64,000 bases of DNA. Source: Acidobacteriota bacterium. Lineage in GTDB: Bacteria > Acidobacteriota > Blastocatellia > RBC074. The notes below the pieces were generated by a model. That model saw only the letters and a list, made by a program, of their open reading frames with translations. It was not told the origin of the DNA and made no database searches. Location: the NCBI GenBank assembly GCA_018269055.1, contig JAFDVI010000024.1, positions 62,001 to 126,000 of the forward strand. The letters are read 5' to 3'. Positions 47,937 through 56,934 of the stretch are shown one piece after another (positions within the stretch are counted from its first letter, which is position 1; the number at the start of each line of letters is the position of its first letter). A program made the position numbers and the translations under genes.

Positions 47937-48826
47937 GCTCCCACGGATTTCAGATGCTTGATGTTGGCTTCGACACAGGCATCGTATTCGGCTGCACTGA
48001 CCAAACCGGAGCCGTGTTCCTGAATGAATTTTAGATCGGCGGCGGAAGCTTCAATTTCACTGATGCCTTTTCCGGCGTTTGCCAATGGCGTGCGATCCAT
48101 TTGCAGCACAAATTCCGCCGTCATCGGTCCCTGATAGTTGATTTCTTTCAAAATGCCGACGACTTCCGCCCAGTCATAACGTCCCTGCCCGCAAGGTTTG
48201 CGGTTGTTATCGGCAACGTGAAAATCCAGCAATTGGCTGCCGACGTTGCGAATTGCCTGTCGCCAATCTTCCTCTTCAATGTTGATGTGGAACGCATCGA
48301 GCACGACGCGCATGTCGTAACCGACCTCTTCCACCAATCGCAGCGCCTGGTCGTGGCGTTTGATGAAATAAGTTTCAAACCGATTGAGCGGTTCGACGCC
48401 GGTTTTGATCCCGTTGTCTTCGGCAAAGGCGGCGACTTCTTTCAAACTTTCCACGGCCCATTTCCATTCTTCGGCTGCCGAAGCCAGGGGTTTCACCTTG
48501 CCAACGACCGAGGGAACAATGCAAAACATCTGTCCGCGCAAGGCTTTGACCATCCGAATACAATCTTTAATGTAAGCAATCGTGCCGACGCGAACGTATC
48601 GGTCAGGATGAATCAAATCGCGGCCTTCAAACATCAACGTCACGCCGCCCCAGCATTCGATTTCGTATTTGTCCATCAAACCGCGCACTTTTTCCCAATC
48701 GTACCGATCCGGCTCGCCGCTAATTTCAATGCTGTCGTACCCAAACCGGTGTAATCGCTCCAGCGTGGTTTCAATGGGTTCGGGTCTCATCCAATTGTGC
48801 ATCGAATGCTTCATCGTGTTCTCCAT
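47933..48826 (-). CDS. Sugar isomerase/epimerase, ketose 3-epimerase-like TIM barrel
   Basis: A 297-residue cytoplasmic TIM-barrel enzyme. The four expected metal ligands can be placed: Glu in KTGVEPLNRFETYF, Asp in VVLDAFHINIEEED, His in LLDFHVADNNRKPCGQG and Glu in GPMTAEFVLQ. The EPLNRFETY motif and the NNR..CGQG segment are close to D-tagatose/D-psicose 3-epimerases, though inosose and hydroxypyruvate isomerases share them. Its 3' end is translationally coupled to the dioxygenase gene. Two start codons are in frame near the 5' end (48826 and 48814); neither has a convincing ribosome site. It has no signal peptide, unlike the TIM-barrel protein at 28.6 kb. Confidence 0.85.
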   Translation of the reverse strand: MENTMKHSMHNWMRPEPIETTLERLHRFGYDSIEISGEPDRYDWEKVRGLMDKYEIECWGGVTLMFEGRDLIHPDRYVRVGTIAYIKDCIRMVKALRGQMFCIVPSVVGKVKPLASAAEEWKWAVESLKEVAAFAEDNGIKTGVEPLNRFETYFIKRHDQALRLVEEVGYDMRVVLDAFHINIEEEDWRQAIRNVGSQLLDFHVADNNRKPCGQGRYDWAEVVGILKEINYQGPMTAEFVLQMDRTPLANAGKGISEIEASAADLKFIQEHGSGLVSAAEYDACVEANIKHLKSVGA

Positions 48827-48845
48827 AATGAAAAAGTTCGCTTGT

Positions 48846-50690
48846 TTACTTGCCCAGAATGGTGCGCAGCTCTCCTGCGTTCTTTCCGCCGTAACGCAGA
48901 ATCACTCCATCCCGACCGACCACCCAACCATCGTCGCCGAGAAACGTGACCGCCCTGAGCGGCGTCGTCGTGTTGCTTACATCGCGCTGCCAATGCCTGC
49001 CGCCGTCTGAGGTCTGCAAAATGACGCCATTTAATCCGATTGCCCAGGCGCGTTTCGCCGTCGTGGCTTTGACACCCAGCAAATTGCTGGGCACATTGCT
49101 GATCTGCACAACCCAATTTTCGCCAGAATCGCTGGTTCGCAGAATCAATCCATCTTCGCCGACCACCCATCCATTTTTTGCATCGGCAAATGAAACGGAG
49201 TAAAGCCAGCGGCGAGTGCCGCTTTCCTGTGGTCTCCAAGTTCTGCCGCCGTCAACGGTATGCACGACACTTCCCGCTTCGCCGACGGCCCATCCGGTTT
49301 GCGCATCAAGAAAAGTGATTGATTCCAGCCAGAAACGGCAATTCGATGTCTGCGCTGCCCAGTTTTCCCCCGCATCAGTCGTATGCAAAACCAAACCTTC
49401 TTCGCCTGTCACCCAACCCTCAGTCGGTGAAACGAATGCCGCACTATGCAAATCAAGCTGTGATGGCAAGGGTTTTGGTTGCCAGGACAGTCCGCCATCC
49501 GAAGTCCGCAAAATAGTGCCACGTTCGCCAAGGATCCAACCGCGTTCCAAATCGGCAAAGCTTACGGAGCGCAAATTGGCGGTTGTGTTTGAAGTCTGCA
49601 TTAGCCAGGTTTTGCCGCCGTCAGTCGTTGCCATCACATTTCCGTTCATTCCCACTACCCAACCATGATTTTCATCGGAAAAATGAACCGCATTGAGCAT
49701 CTCCTTCAAACCGCTCGTTTGCGGCGACCATTTTTCCCCTCCATCCGCAGTTGAATAAATCGCGCCACCTTCACCCACAACCCAACCACTTTTGTCGTCA
49801 ACGAAGCAAATTGCGCCAAGCAGTTGAGCGCTGTTCGACAACTGAGCGCTCCAAGTCGTCCCTCCATCAGCAGTACGAAGAATTGTGCCATCGGCCCCGC
49901 TGGCCCAACCCAATTGATCGTTGATGAAAATAATCGAGTGTAAATTGCTGGAGGAATTGCTTGGCTGAACTGTCCAATTCACTCCGCCATCCGCGCTGTG
50001 CAAAATCATTCCGTCCGTCCCAACTACCCAAAATTTATTTGCTGCAATGGCAAAAGCGCGCAGGAAATTTGTCCCGGAATTCTGATTTTTCGCCTTCCAA
50101 GAATCGCCGCCGTTGTTAGTCATCAGCAAGGTGCCTTCCGTTCCAACCGCCACACCCGTGTTGTCATCGCTGAACGCAATTCCGAATAATTGTTTGGTCA
50201 CATTGCTTTTTTGTTCAGACCAATGATTGCCACCATCAACCGTTGCCAGAATGGACCCGCCTACGCCGACCGCCCAGCCACGCCGTTCGTCGTGAAACCA
50301 AACAGAATAAAGATGGTTTTTGGTCCCGCTTTTCTGCAATCGCCAACTGTCGCCGCGATCATCGGAAGAAAGGATTTCGCCACGCGCGCCGACGGCCCAG
50401 GCTTTTTTCCCCGCGATAGCAAGCCCATAAATCGGCGTATTGACCAAACTGCGGACCGAATCCCATTGCTTTCCACCGTCATTAGTTCGAAGGATGGCCC
50501 CATCGCGTCCGACCGTTATGCCTCGACGCGCATCGTAAAATCGAACTGCATACAGTGGGTTCCCTTGCGGCTGTGGATTTTGCCATCGCCAGATTCCCAT
50601 TTCTGGCTCTCCGCCCCAAACAATCAGCGCCGCGACGCCCGCAACAAACATGAAGCGCAAATTGAAAGACAATTTTGCAATCATAGTCAT
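48846..50690 (-). CDS. Exported YCF48/BNR-type beta-propeller protein with fourteen repeats
   Basis: A 614-residue protein with an N-terminal signal or anchor (LRFMFVAGVAALIVWGG) and fourteen tandem repeats of about 41 residues filling the rest, the last shortened. Each has the pattern GWxVGxxGxILxTxDGGxxW followed by a variable SN-rich turn. This is the YCF48/photosystem-II-assembly (HCF136-like) and BNR blade signature, also common in secreted bacterial proteins. Fourteen blades would make two seven-bladed propellers. The repeats are well diverged at the DNA level. No catalytic residues are evident, so a binding role is more likely. Monocistronic as far as can be seen. Confidence 0.88.
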   Translation of the reverse strand: MTMIAKLSFNLRFMFVAGVAALIVWGGEPEMGIWRWQNPQPQGNPLYAVRFYDARRGITVGRDGAILRTNDGGKQWDSVRSLVNTPIYGLAIAGKKAWAVGARGEILSSDDRGDSWRLQKSGTKNHLYSVWFHDERRGWAVGVGGSILATVDGGNHWSEQKSNVTKQLFGIAFSDDNTGVAVGTEGTLLMTNNGGDSWKAKNQNSGTNFLRAFAIAANKFWVVGTDGMILHSADGGVNWTVQPSNSSSNLHSIIFINDQLGWASGADGTILRTADGGTTWSAQLSNSAQLLGAICFVDDKSGWVVGEGGAIYSTADGGEKWSPQTSGLKEMLNAVHFSDENHGWVVGMNGNVMATTDGGKTWLMQTSNTTANLRSVSFADLERGWILGERGTILRTSDGGLSWQPKPLPSQLDLHSAAFVSPTEGWVTGEEGLVLHTTDAGENWAAQTSNCRFWLESITFLDAQTGWAVGEAGSVVHTVDGGRTWRPQESGTRRWLYSVSFADAKNGWVVGEDGLILRTSDSGENWVVQISNVPSNLLGVKATTAKRAWAIGLNGVILQTSDGGRHWQRDVSNTTTPLRAVTFLGDDGWVVGRDGVILRYGGKNAGELRTILGK

Positions 50691-50885
50691 CCAGAATTGT
50701 TTTGGTTGGGGAAAGTTTCAGTCGCAAAAAACGTCGGTATCATATTCCACACGGCTTCAAACGTGTAGCAAGAACTGATAGAAAAGTGATGAAGCGATAA
50801 TGCGGAGTTGGGTTTTGATTACGCGGCCGCTACAATCGCTGTGCACTTTCAGCCAAAGACCAATCAACCAACAGGAGCTTGTGTG

Positions 50886-51236
50886 ATGAATCAATCGAAT
50901 TCCGAAACTCGTTTGGGTAGCTTTGGTGAATTCTGGCCGTATTACGTCCGCGAACATTCCCATCCTGTAAACCGCGTTTTGCATTTCATCGGCAGTTCAC
51001 TCGGGCTTGTATGGCTTGTGGCAGTTTTTCTCAACACAAGTTGGTGGTACGCACCGTTAAGTTTGGTTATCGGATATGGGTTTGCGTGGTTTGGCCACTT
51101 TTTCATCGAACGAAACAAACCGGCGACTTTCAAATACCCACTTTGGTCGCTTCGCGCCGATTGGAAAATGTGGGGGTTAATGTTGATTGGCCGGATGAAA
51201 CCCGAAATCATCCGCGCCGCCGTTGAGCGCACTTGA
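50886..51236 (+). CDS. DUF962/Mpo1-like membrane protein
   Basis: A 116-residue protein. The ATG at 50886 with AGGAG nine bases upstream is preferred over an earlier in-frame ATG. Landmarks are FGEFWPYYVREHSHPVNRVL, the helix SSLGLVWLVAVFL, then YAPLSLVIGYGFAWFGHFFIERNKPATFKYPLWSLRADW. The spaced histidines (HSHP, RVLHFIG, WFGHFF) match DUF962, the family of the yeast Fe(II) dioxygenase Mpo1 that alpha-oxidises 2-hydroxy fatty acids; the histidines would bind iron. Bacterial members are uncharacterised. Two hydrophobic hairpins predict an integral membrane protein. It stands alone between the repeat protein and the glycine-zipper protein. Confidence 0.85.
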   Translation: MNQSNSETRLGSFGEFWPYYVREHSHPVNRVLHFIGSSLGLVWLVAVFLNTSWWYAPLSLVIGYGFAWFGHFFIERNKPATFKYPLWSLRADWKMWGLMLIGRMKPEIIRAAVERT

Positions 51237-51517
51237 GAAATGATGATTACCCCATTTGCCGCATTCTGAGCCGTTGATCCATACCGAAAGGGTTTCTCGG
51301 CAAGACACGAAGTAGATCAAAGAATTTTCTCGGCCAACTAACCCTTGTCATTTCAACAGTTCAAGAAAACCCGCTTGATGCTCACGCTGCGGCACGGCAC
51401 TTGTTAGAATGGAGGTGCACTTATTGATACTCAAAGAGATTTGAGGTTGAATTTACTAACGGACAACAACTGGTAAGCGGCAGCTTCTATTCCGAAGCAG
51501 CCCCCAAGGAGGAAAAG

Positions 51518-51925
51518 ATGTTGAAGATTAACAAAAACCTGTTTCTGGCAGTGTTGGCTTTGGGAGTGATGTTCATTCTGGCATCCCCGGAAGCAATGGC
51601 CCAGACTCGTTGCCGCACTCGTGGGGATAATGCGCGTTCGGTTTACACCAATCGCGATTATCGTGACCGAAATTATCGAGACGTGAATTATCGCGATAGC
51701 CGCGATTACCGCGATAGCGATTATTATTACAACGATTACCGATATGACCGGGAAGACACCACTGGCAAAGCAGTCAAACGGACAGCCATTGGCGCAGGCA
51801 TTGGCGCTTTGGGCGGTGCCGTCATCGGCGGTAAGAAAGGCGCACTGATTGGCGCAGGCATTGGAGCAGCAGGTGGGTACATTTACCACCGCGAAAAGGT
51901 AAAGAACGATCGTTATCGCTACTGA
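51518..51925 (+). CDS. Exported glycine-zipper protein with YRD-type repeats
   Basis: A 135-residue protein with a signal peptide (LFLAVLALGVMFILASPEAMA). A basic/tyrosine-rich section (about 43-85) made of short repeats such as NYRDVNYRDSRDYRDSDYYY follows. The C-terminal glycine-zipper (GAGIGALGGAVIGGKKGALIGAGIGAAGG) predicts membrane-inserting, oligomerising helices. The family is common in Acidobacteria as short outer-membrane or envelope proteins of unknown function. AAGGAGG lies just before the ATG and a possible extended -10 (TGTTAGAAT, 51402-51410) is about 110 bases upstream. A very strong terminator follows, so the gene is a single, probably highly expressed unit. Confidence 0.82.
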   Translation: MLKINKNLFLAVLALGVMFILASPEAMAQTRCRTRGDNARSVYTNRDYRDRNYRDVNYRDSRDYRDSDYYYNDYRYDREDTTGKAVKRTAIGAGIGALGGAVIGGKKGALIGAGIGAAGGYIYHREKVKNDRYRY

Positions 51926-51950
51926 CCTTCCAAACGCGGAAATAATGTTT

Positions 51951-51993
51951 AGCCAAAGGCGATGAATCTTGGTTCATCGCCTTTGGCTTTTTC
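51951..51993 (+). terminator. Intrinsic terminator after the glycine-zipper gene
   Basis: A perfect 16-bp stem (51951-51966 with 51973-51988) and a six-base loop are followed by TTTTTC. It is 25 bases after the stop codon. It is the strongest terminator structure in the window by stem length plus U-tract. Confidence 0.95.
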
Positions 51994-52120
51994 TGCGGCA
52001 AAATCTGACTTGAACCGATTCCCGCCTGTGTTATCCTGCGGCTTCGATCAGCCCTTTCGACCCCAGCAATGTTGTAACTCATTCTGATACCGGCCACTTC
52101 CAGCCACGGAGGAAATTTCA

Positions 52121-54856
52121 ATGAAACGAAATCTGTTTGTTGTCACCTTGCTGCTTTGCCTTCTGAGCATTGTTCCGTTTGCCAGTAGTTTTCAAACCCG
52201 AACCAGTTCAATTTCAGGCAGCATCAAGGACCCGAAGAATGCCGTTATCGTCGGCTCGCAACTTACCCTTACCAATGAAGCCAGCGGAGAATCCCGCGCA
52301 ACAGTTACTGATAATGAAGGCAAATTCAAAATCGAAAGTTTGCCTCCGGGCAGTTATAAACTCAGCGTCAGTCGTGCTGGCTTCAAAAGCGTCGAGCGAA
52401 TCGTCAGCGTCGAAGCCGGCAAAATCGCATCCATCGAAATCAAACTAGAAGTCGCCGAAACCAAAGCCGAACTCACCGTTGGCGCAAAAGGCGCAATCGC
52501 GCCAAATACTGAGCCGAACTATCGTGCGTTGCGTGATGGGCAACCAACCGAAACGTTTTCGGTCAGCAATTTGACGCTTACGCGCGATGTGGGTGTGATC
52601 ACGCTTCGTAGCGGCAACGTCAGCTTTCTCGCTCCTGTACTGGGCCGCACGGCGATAGGAATTTTCACGGGCGATGGTGAAATCAATCTGACACCAGCGT
52701 TCTGGATCGAAAAAGACTACCTGAAATTCATCACGGGCAAGGAAAGCTTCACGGATTCCTTCAACCGAGCGATTCTTGTCTTCACGGATGAAACGTACCA
52801 GGAAATCAAAAAGCAGGGGCAAACCGGTTCAGCGGATTCCCGTGCGGTTGATGCGCTGAAGGATTTTCAAAAGCGTACACGACGAAACACGGAAACTCCG
52901 CGCAGCATGACCGAAGCGATGTTATCGGGCGAAGATGTGGAAAACATCGAAGCCGAGTTGTTAAACAGTTTGTTCAACCCCAAACGAGCGCCGTTTTTTA
53001 ACGCCTACATCTTCGGCAAAAAATACAACGACCTGCGATTTATGGTCAGGCCCGACGGCGTCATGCCCAGTTTGCCCGCGCCGGAAGAAGTCGCTCTGAT
53101 TCATCTCGATCCGCTCGGCAAAGAAGACGGCATTCTTTATTTGGCTCATTTGGATCGCGAGTTGAAAAGCGGCAATGCCGGATCGGGCGAAGACAAACGA
53201 ATTATTGACGCCGAGAACTACAAAATCGAAACGGCGATTCGCGGTGAAAAGCTGACTGCCAGCGCAGAACTGACCTTTAAGGCTTTGGCGGATGGCGACC
53301 GAGTTATCAACTTCGGCTTGCTGCCGACATTGCGCGTGATGCGCGTGACGATGAGCGGCAACGATCTTCATTTCATTCAAGAAAAGAAAAACGATGACAG
53401 CGCGTTTTACGCGATCCTGCCCGAACCCACCGTCAAAGGCCGCCAGTACAAAATGACGATTGAATACGGCGGCGAAAAGGTTTTGGAGAACGCGGGCGGA
53501 GGCAGCTATTTCGTTCGCGCCAGAACCAGTTGGTATCCCAGCGTCAATGCTTTCACTGATCGCGCCACGTTCGATCTGACCTTCAAAGTGCCAAACAAAT
53601 ACGTCCTGGTCAGCAATGGCAAATTGGTAAAAGAAGCCAAAGAGGAAGATTTCGCTGTCACACAGTGGGTGTCGGAAATTCCATTGGCGGTTGCGGGGTT
53701 TAATTACGGCACGTTCAAAAAGAAAAGTGTTGTTGACGACAAAACCGGCTATCAGATCGAAGGGTACGCAACGACAGAAGTGCCGGATTATCTGAAAAAT
53801 TCCGGTATTGGAGGCATGGCGCCTTCCCGTCTGATGGACAACACAATGATTGAAGCGCAAAACGCCATCCGCATTTTCAATCATTGGTTTTCATCTGCAC
53901 CTTATGGCCGCATTGCCATTACACAACAGCCGGATTTCAACTTCGGTCAATCCTGGCCAAGTCTGGTTTACCTGCCGCTGAGCGCTTATCTGGATTCGAC
54001 GCAACGCTGGCAGTTGATGGGTCTGAATTCCGGGTTTACGGATTTCATTCAGGAAGTCACTTCGCACGAAGTTGCGCATCAATGGTGGGGACACGTTGTT
54101 GGTTGGGCTTCGTTCCACGACCAGTGGCTGAGTGAGGGGTTTGCGGATTTTTCAGCCAGTTTGTATTTGCAGGCCACAGAACCAAAGCTGGATAAGTATC
54201 TGCATTTTTGGGATCAAAGCCGTAAAACGATTTTGGAAAAAGATCAGTTTGGGCGGCGTCAGACCGATGTTGGCCCACTGTGGGCGGGATTGCGGCTCAG
54301 TACGGCCAAAAGCCCCGGCGCGTATCAAAAGCTGGTGTACCCCAAAGGTGGATATGTTCTGCACATGCTGCGCTGGATGATGTACGACCGCCAAACCGGC
54401 GATCAAAAATTCCAGGCAATGATGCAGGATTTCGTCAAAACCCATTTCAACGAAAATGCCTCGACAGAATCCTTCAAGGCGGTGGTGGAAAAACATATGC
54501 TGCCCACGATGGATTTGGACGGCGACAAAACGATGAACTGGTTTTTCATGCAGTGGGTTTACGGAACGGAAATTCCACGATACAAGCTGGAGTATTCCCT
54601 GACGCCGGACAGTGACGGGAAAACGTTGTTAACCGGCAAACTCACGCAAAGCGATGTGTCGCCTCAATTCAAAATGATCGTTCCCATCTACCTGGATTTT
54701 GATGGCGGAAAAATCTTCAGGCTGGGTTCAATCGCTGTTCAGGGAAGTTCAACAACCAACGAATTCAAGGTCAAGCTGGATCAAAAACCGAAACGCGTTT
54801 TGATCAACTATTACAACGATGTGCTGGCGACAGAAAGCACCAGCGTTGGCAAATAA
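52121..54856 (+). CDS. Secreted M1-like metallopeptidase with N-terminal carboxypeptidase-regulatory domain
   Basis: A 911-residue exported protein. The signal peptide (1-24) is followed by a carboxypeptidase-regulatory beta domain (about 26-113: ISGSIKDPKNAVIVGSQLTL, GSYKLSVSRAGFKSVERIVS). A long middle section includes beta-rich M1-type N-terminal segments. The zinc site is HEVAHQWWGH starting at His649, with the third ligand Glu in WLSEGFADF eighteen residues later. The GxMEN motif used by aminopeptidases is not seen where expected: the segment reads FNFGQSWPSLVYLPLS. So this may be an endopeptidase, bind a modified substrate or be a specialised acidobacterial branch. It has its own leader with GGAGG just before the ATG. 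The comF-like gene follows 9 bases later. Confidence 0.87.
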   Translation: MKRNLFVVTLLLCLLSIVPFASSFQTRTSSISGSIKDPKNAVIVGSQLTLTNEASGESRATVTDNEGKFKIESLPPGSYKLSVSRAGFKSVERIVSVEAGKIASIEIKLEVAETKAELTVGAKGAIAPNTEPNYRALRDGQPTETFSVSNLTLTRDVGVITLRSGNVSFLAPVLGRTAIGIFTGDGEINLTPAFWIEKDYLKFITGKESFTDSFNRAILVFTDETYQEIKKQGQTGSADSRAVDALKDFQKRTRRNTETPRSMTEAMLSGEDVENIEAELLNSLFNPKRAPFFNAYIFGKKYNDLRFMVRPDGVMPSLPAPEEVALIHLDPLGKEDGILYLAHLDRELKSGNAGSGEDKRIIDAENYKIETAIRGEKLTASAELTFKALADGDRVINFGLLPTLRVMRVTMSGNDLHFIQEKKNDDSAFYAILPEPTVKGRQYKMTIEYGGEKVLENAGGGSYFVRARTSWYPSVNAFTDRATFDLTFKVPNKYVLVSNGKLVKEAKEEDFAVTQWVSEIPLAVAGFNYGTFKKKSVVDDKTGYQIEGYATTEVPDYLKNSGIGGMAPSRLMDNTMIEAQNAIRIFNHWFSSAPYGRIAITQQPDFNFGQSWPSLVYLPLSAYLDSTQRWQLMGLNSGFTDFIQEVTSHEVAHQWWGHVVGWASFHDQWLSEGFADFSASLYLQATEPKLDKYLHFWDQSRKTILEKDQFGRRQTDVGPLWAGLRLSTAKSPGAYQKLVYPKGGYVLHMLRWMMYDRQTGDQKFQAMMQDFVKTHFNENASTESFKAVVEKHMLPTMDLDGDKTMNWFFMQWVYGTEIPRYKLEYSLTPDSDGKTLLTGKLTQSDVSPQFKMIVPIYLDFDGGKIFRLGSIAVQGSSTTNEFKVKLDQKPKRVLINYYNDVLATESTSVGK

Positions 54857-54865
54857 GGTTTGTTG

Positions 54866-55663
54866 ATGATTCTGACTGCCGGTTCAATTCTTCGCCAAGC
54901 ATCTTCATCGTTGCGTGATGCGACGTTGGCGATGCTCTTCCCGTTTGAATGTCGCGTATGCGGGGCGATGATCGAATCCTGGCGCGACGGAGTGGCTTGT
55001 GCCAATTGCTGGGTCGAAACAGAGCGCAGAATTGAACGATTAAAAATCGAGAAAAACCTTTGCGCGAAATGTGGACTGTCGCTTCAACCTTTACCGCAAA
55101 TGAACTTGACTGAAAATCGTCGCTGCGGAATGTGCGAAGAGATGGCTTTCAGCTTTGCGCGCGCCTGCGGCGTTTATGATGGCGCACTGCGCGAAAGCGT
55201 GCTGCGGCTAAAACTGCAGCCTCAAATTTCGCCGCATCTGCGCGAATTGCTGAAAGTCACGGCAAATGACCTTCAAGAAAAACTTCCCAGCGAATCCATC
55301 ATCCCGGTTCCGCTTCACCCGGAACGGTTGGCCAAACGCAAATTCAATCAAGCTGAAATCCTCGCTGCCGAATTGGCCGGAATCACTGGTTTGCCCATTG
55401 ATGCCGCCAGTTTGATCCGCGCGCACCATACGGAAAAGCACCGGGCTGGAATGGGCGCACGTGAACGGGCGCGGTCATTGGAAAAGGCATTCAAAGTTCG
55501 CGCCCCTCGTTTGATCGAAAATAAAATCGTGTTGTTGGTTGATGACGTGATGACAACTGGCAGCACGGCGCACGAAATTGCCCGGACGCTGCTCAAGAAG
55601 GGGGCACAATCCGTCAATGTGCTCACCCTGGCTCGTGCAGCAGCCAGCAGCTTTTCCCTTTAG
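54866..55663 (+). CDS. ComF family phosphoribosyltransferase-like protein
   Basis: A 265-residue cytoplasmic protein. The N-terminal part (about 20-95) has zinc-finger-like cysteine pairs, CRVCG, CANC, CAKCG and CGMC. The C-terminal phosphoribosyltransferase domain carries the PRPP loop VLLVDDVMTTGSTAHE. The PVPLHPERLAKRKFNQAEIL motif between them is a ComF hallmark. ComF proteins help take up or process DNA in competent bacteria, and in others their role is unclear. The ATG at 54866 is used; an upstream TTG pair is in frame. It lies 9 bases after the metallopeptidase gene and may be cotranscribed with it. Confidence 0.92.
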   Translation: MILTAGSILRQASSSLRDATLAMLFPFECRVCGAMIESWRDGVACANCWVETERRIERLKIEKNLCAKCGLSLQPLPQMNLTENRRCGMCEEMAFSFARACGVYDGALRESVLRLKLQPQISPHLRELLKVTANDLQEKLPSESIIPVPLHPERLAKRKFNQAEILAAELAGITGLPIDAASLIRAHHTEKHRAGMGARERARSLEKAFKVRAPRLIENKIVLLVDDVMTTGSTAHEIARTLLKKGAQSVNVLTLARAAASSFSL

Positions 55664-55747
55664 ATCGGCTTGTCTTTTGTGCAATCCGGCAAACTGGCTT
55701 ATTCTGTCGCTCTTTTTCATAACACTTCCCTGACAATTTGAAACTGA

Positions 55748-56398
55748 ATGGAACTTCTAAAACACTTTATTGACCTCGTCCTGCACTTAGATAAACACTT
55801 GGTCGAACTCGTCAGCCAATATCAGTCCTGGACTTATGGCATTTTGTTTTTGATCATTTTCTGCGAAACGGGATTGGTGGTCACGCCGTTTTTGCCCGGC
55901 GATTCACTGCTGTTTGCCGTGGGTGCCGTCGCCTCAAAAGGTGATTTGAATGTTTTTTTGGTGGTTGTATTGCTGACGCTGGCTGCGGTCATCGGCGATT
56001 CAGTGAATTATTGGATTGGCAGAATCGTTGGTCCGCGCGTGTTTTCCAGCGAAAAATCGCGCTGGTTCAATCGCCGCCACCTGGAACGCACACACGCCTT
56101 CTATGAAAGATATGGCGGCAAAACGCTGATTTTTGCCCGCTTTATGCCCATCATCCGCACTTTTGCGCCTTTCGTCGCAGGCATCGGCAAAATGACTTAT
56201 CTTCGGTTTCTGACCTACAGTGTATCGGGAGGCATTCTTTGGATTTCGCTGCTCACCTACGCGGGCTATTTTTTCGGCGAGATTCCAATCGTCAAACGGA
56301 ATTTTTCTCTGGTGATTGTCGCGGTAATTGCAATCTCTTTGATGCCAGCGGCGATTGAATTTCTGAGAGCCAGAAGAGCCAATGCTCAAGTGAGCTGA
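55748..56398 (+). CDS. DedA family membrane protein
   Basis: A 216-residue protein with five or so hydrophobic segments and the DedA/SNARE-associated signature: FCETGLVVTPFLPGDSLLFAVGA, GDSVNYWIGRIVGPRVF, and the pair FYERYGGKTLIFARFMPIIRT and FAPFVAGIGKMTYLRFLTY. The acidic and arginine residues in these motifs match those needed in E. coli DedA homologues, which act as lipid (undecaprenyl phosphate or phospholipid) translocases linked to membrane energetics. It starts 84 bases after the ComF-like gene. The 3' end faces the HNH gene 26 bases away, without a clear terminator between them. Confidence 0.93.
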   Translation: MELLKHFIDLVLHLDKHLVELVSQYQSWTYGILFLIIFCETGLVVTPFLPGDSLLFAVGAVASKGDLNVFLVVVLLTLAAVIGDSVNYWIGRIVGPRVFSSEKSRWFNRRHLERTHAFYERYGGKTLIFARFMPIIRTFAPFVAGIGKMTYLRFLTYSVSGGILWISLLTYAGYFFGEIPIVKRNFSLVIVAVIAISLMPAAIEFLRARRANAQVS

Positions 56399-56424
56399 AA
56401 AGTTTGGGGCGTCACCGCTATCAC

Positions 56425-56934
56425 TCAGTAAAACAAATACTTCCGCCAATTTTCATCTGTCCGTCCCAGATAGCGCATGATTTGCCGATTGACGTGCAGA
56501 CTGAAGGATTGTGGACGTTTCAACAACTTCATTCCGACTTCATCCGGCAGCTTGTTGCCTTTGCGGTTGTTGCAGCGTTTGCAGCAAGCCACCAGATTAT
56601 CCCAGTTGGATGAACCGCCTTTTGAACGCGGAATTACGTGATCCAGCGTCAGATCAACCGGATTGAACACCTTGCTGCAGTACTGGCAGGTATAATGGTC
56701 GCGAAGCAGTATGTTTTTGCGCGAAAGGCTTTTACGCTCGAAAGGGATGTGTTTGTAATCGGTCAATCGAATGACTGATGGCACATGGAGCGAATTCCGT
56801 GCTGAGTGATACAGCTTTTCGTGACGCTCTTCTGTCCGCGCCAATCCTTTCAGGATCAGCACAATCGCGCGGCGCGTAGTGCAGACATTGATCGGTTCGT
56901 AGGTCGAATTTAGAACCAGGACTCTGCCATTCAT
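56425..56934 (-). CDS. HNH endonuclease family protein
   Basis: A 169-residue protein. The ATG at 56934 has GGGAGGTG nine bases upstream; an in-frame ATG at 57081 would add 49 residues, but that section covers a terminator-like hairpin and is unlikely to be coding. The N-terminal part starts [20 protein letters not shown]. The HNH nuclease motif is in the C-terminal half: the CxxC zinc pair [24 protein letters not shown], and a second pair in [14 protein letters not shown]. Such stand-alone HNH proteins are common; no partner methylase or toxin is adjacent. It has a long structured leader (56935-57317). Confidence 0.9.
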   Translation of the reverse strand: MNGRVLVLNSTYEPINVCTTRRAIVLILKGLARTEERHEKLYHSARNSLHVPSVIRLTDYKHIPFERKSLSRKNILLRDHYTCQYCSKVFNPVDLTLDHVIPRSKGGSSNWDNLVACCKRCNNRKGNKLPDEVGMKLLKRPQSFSLHVNRQIMRYLGRTDENWRKYLFY

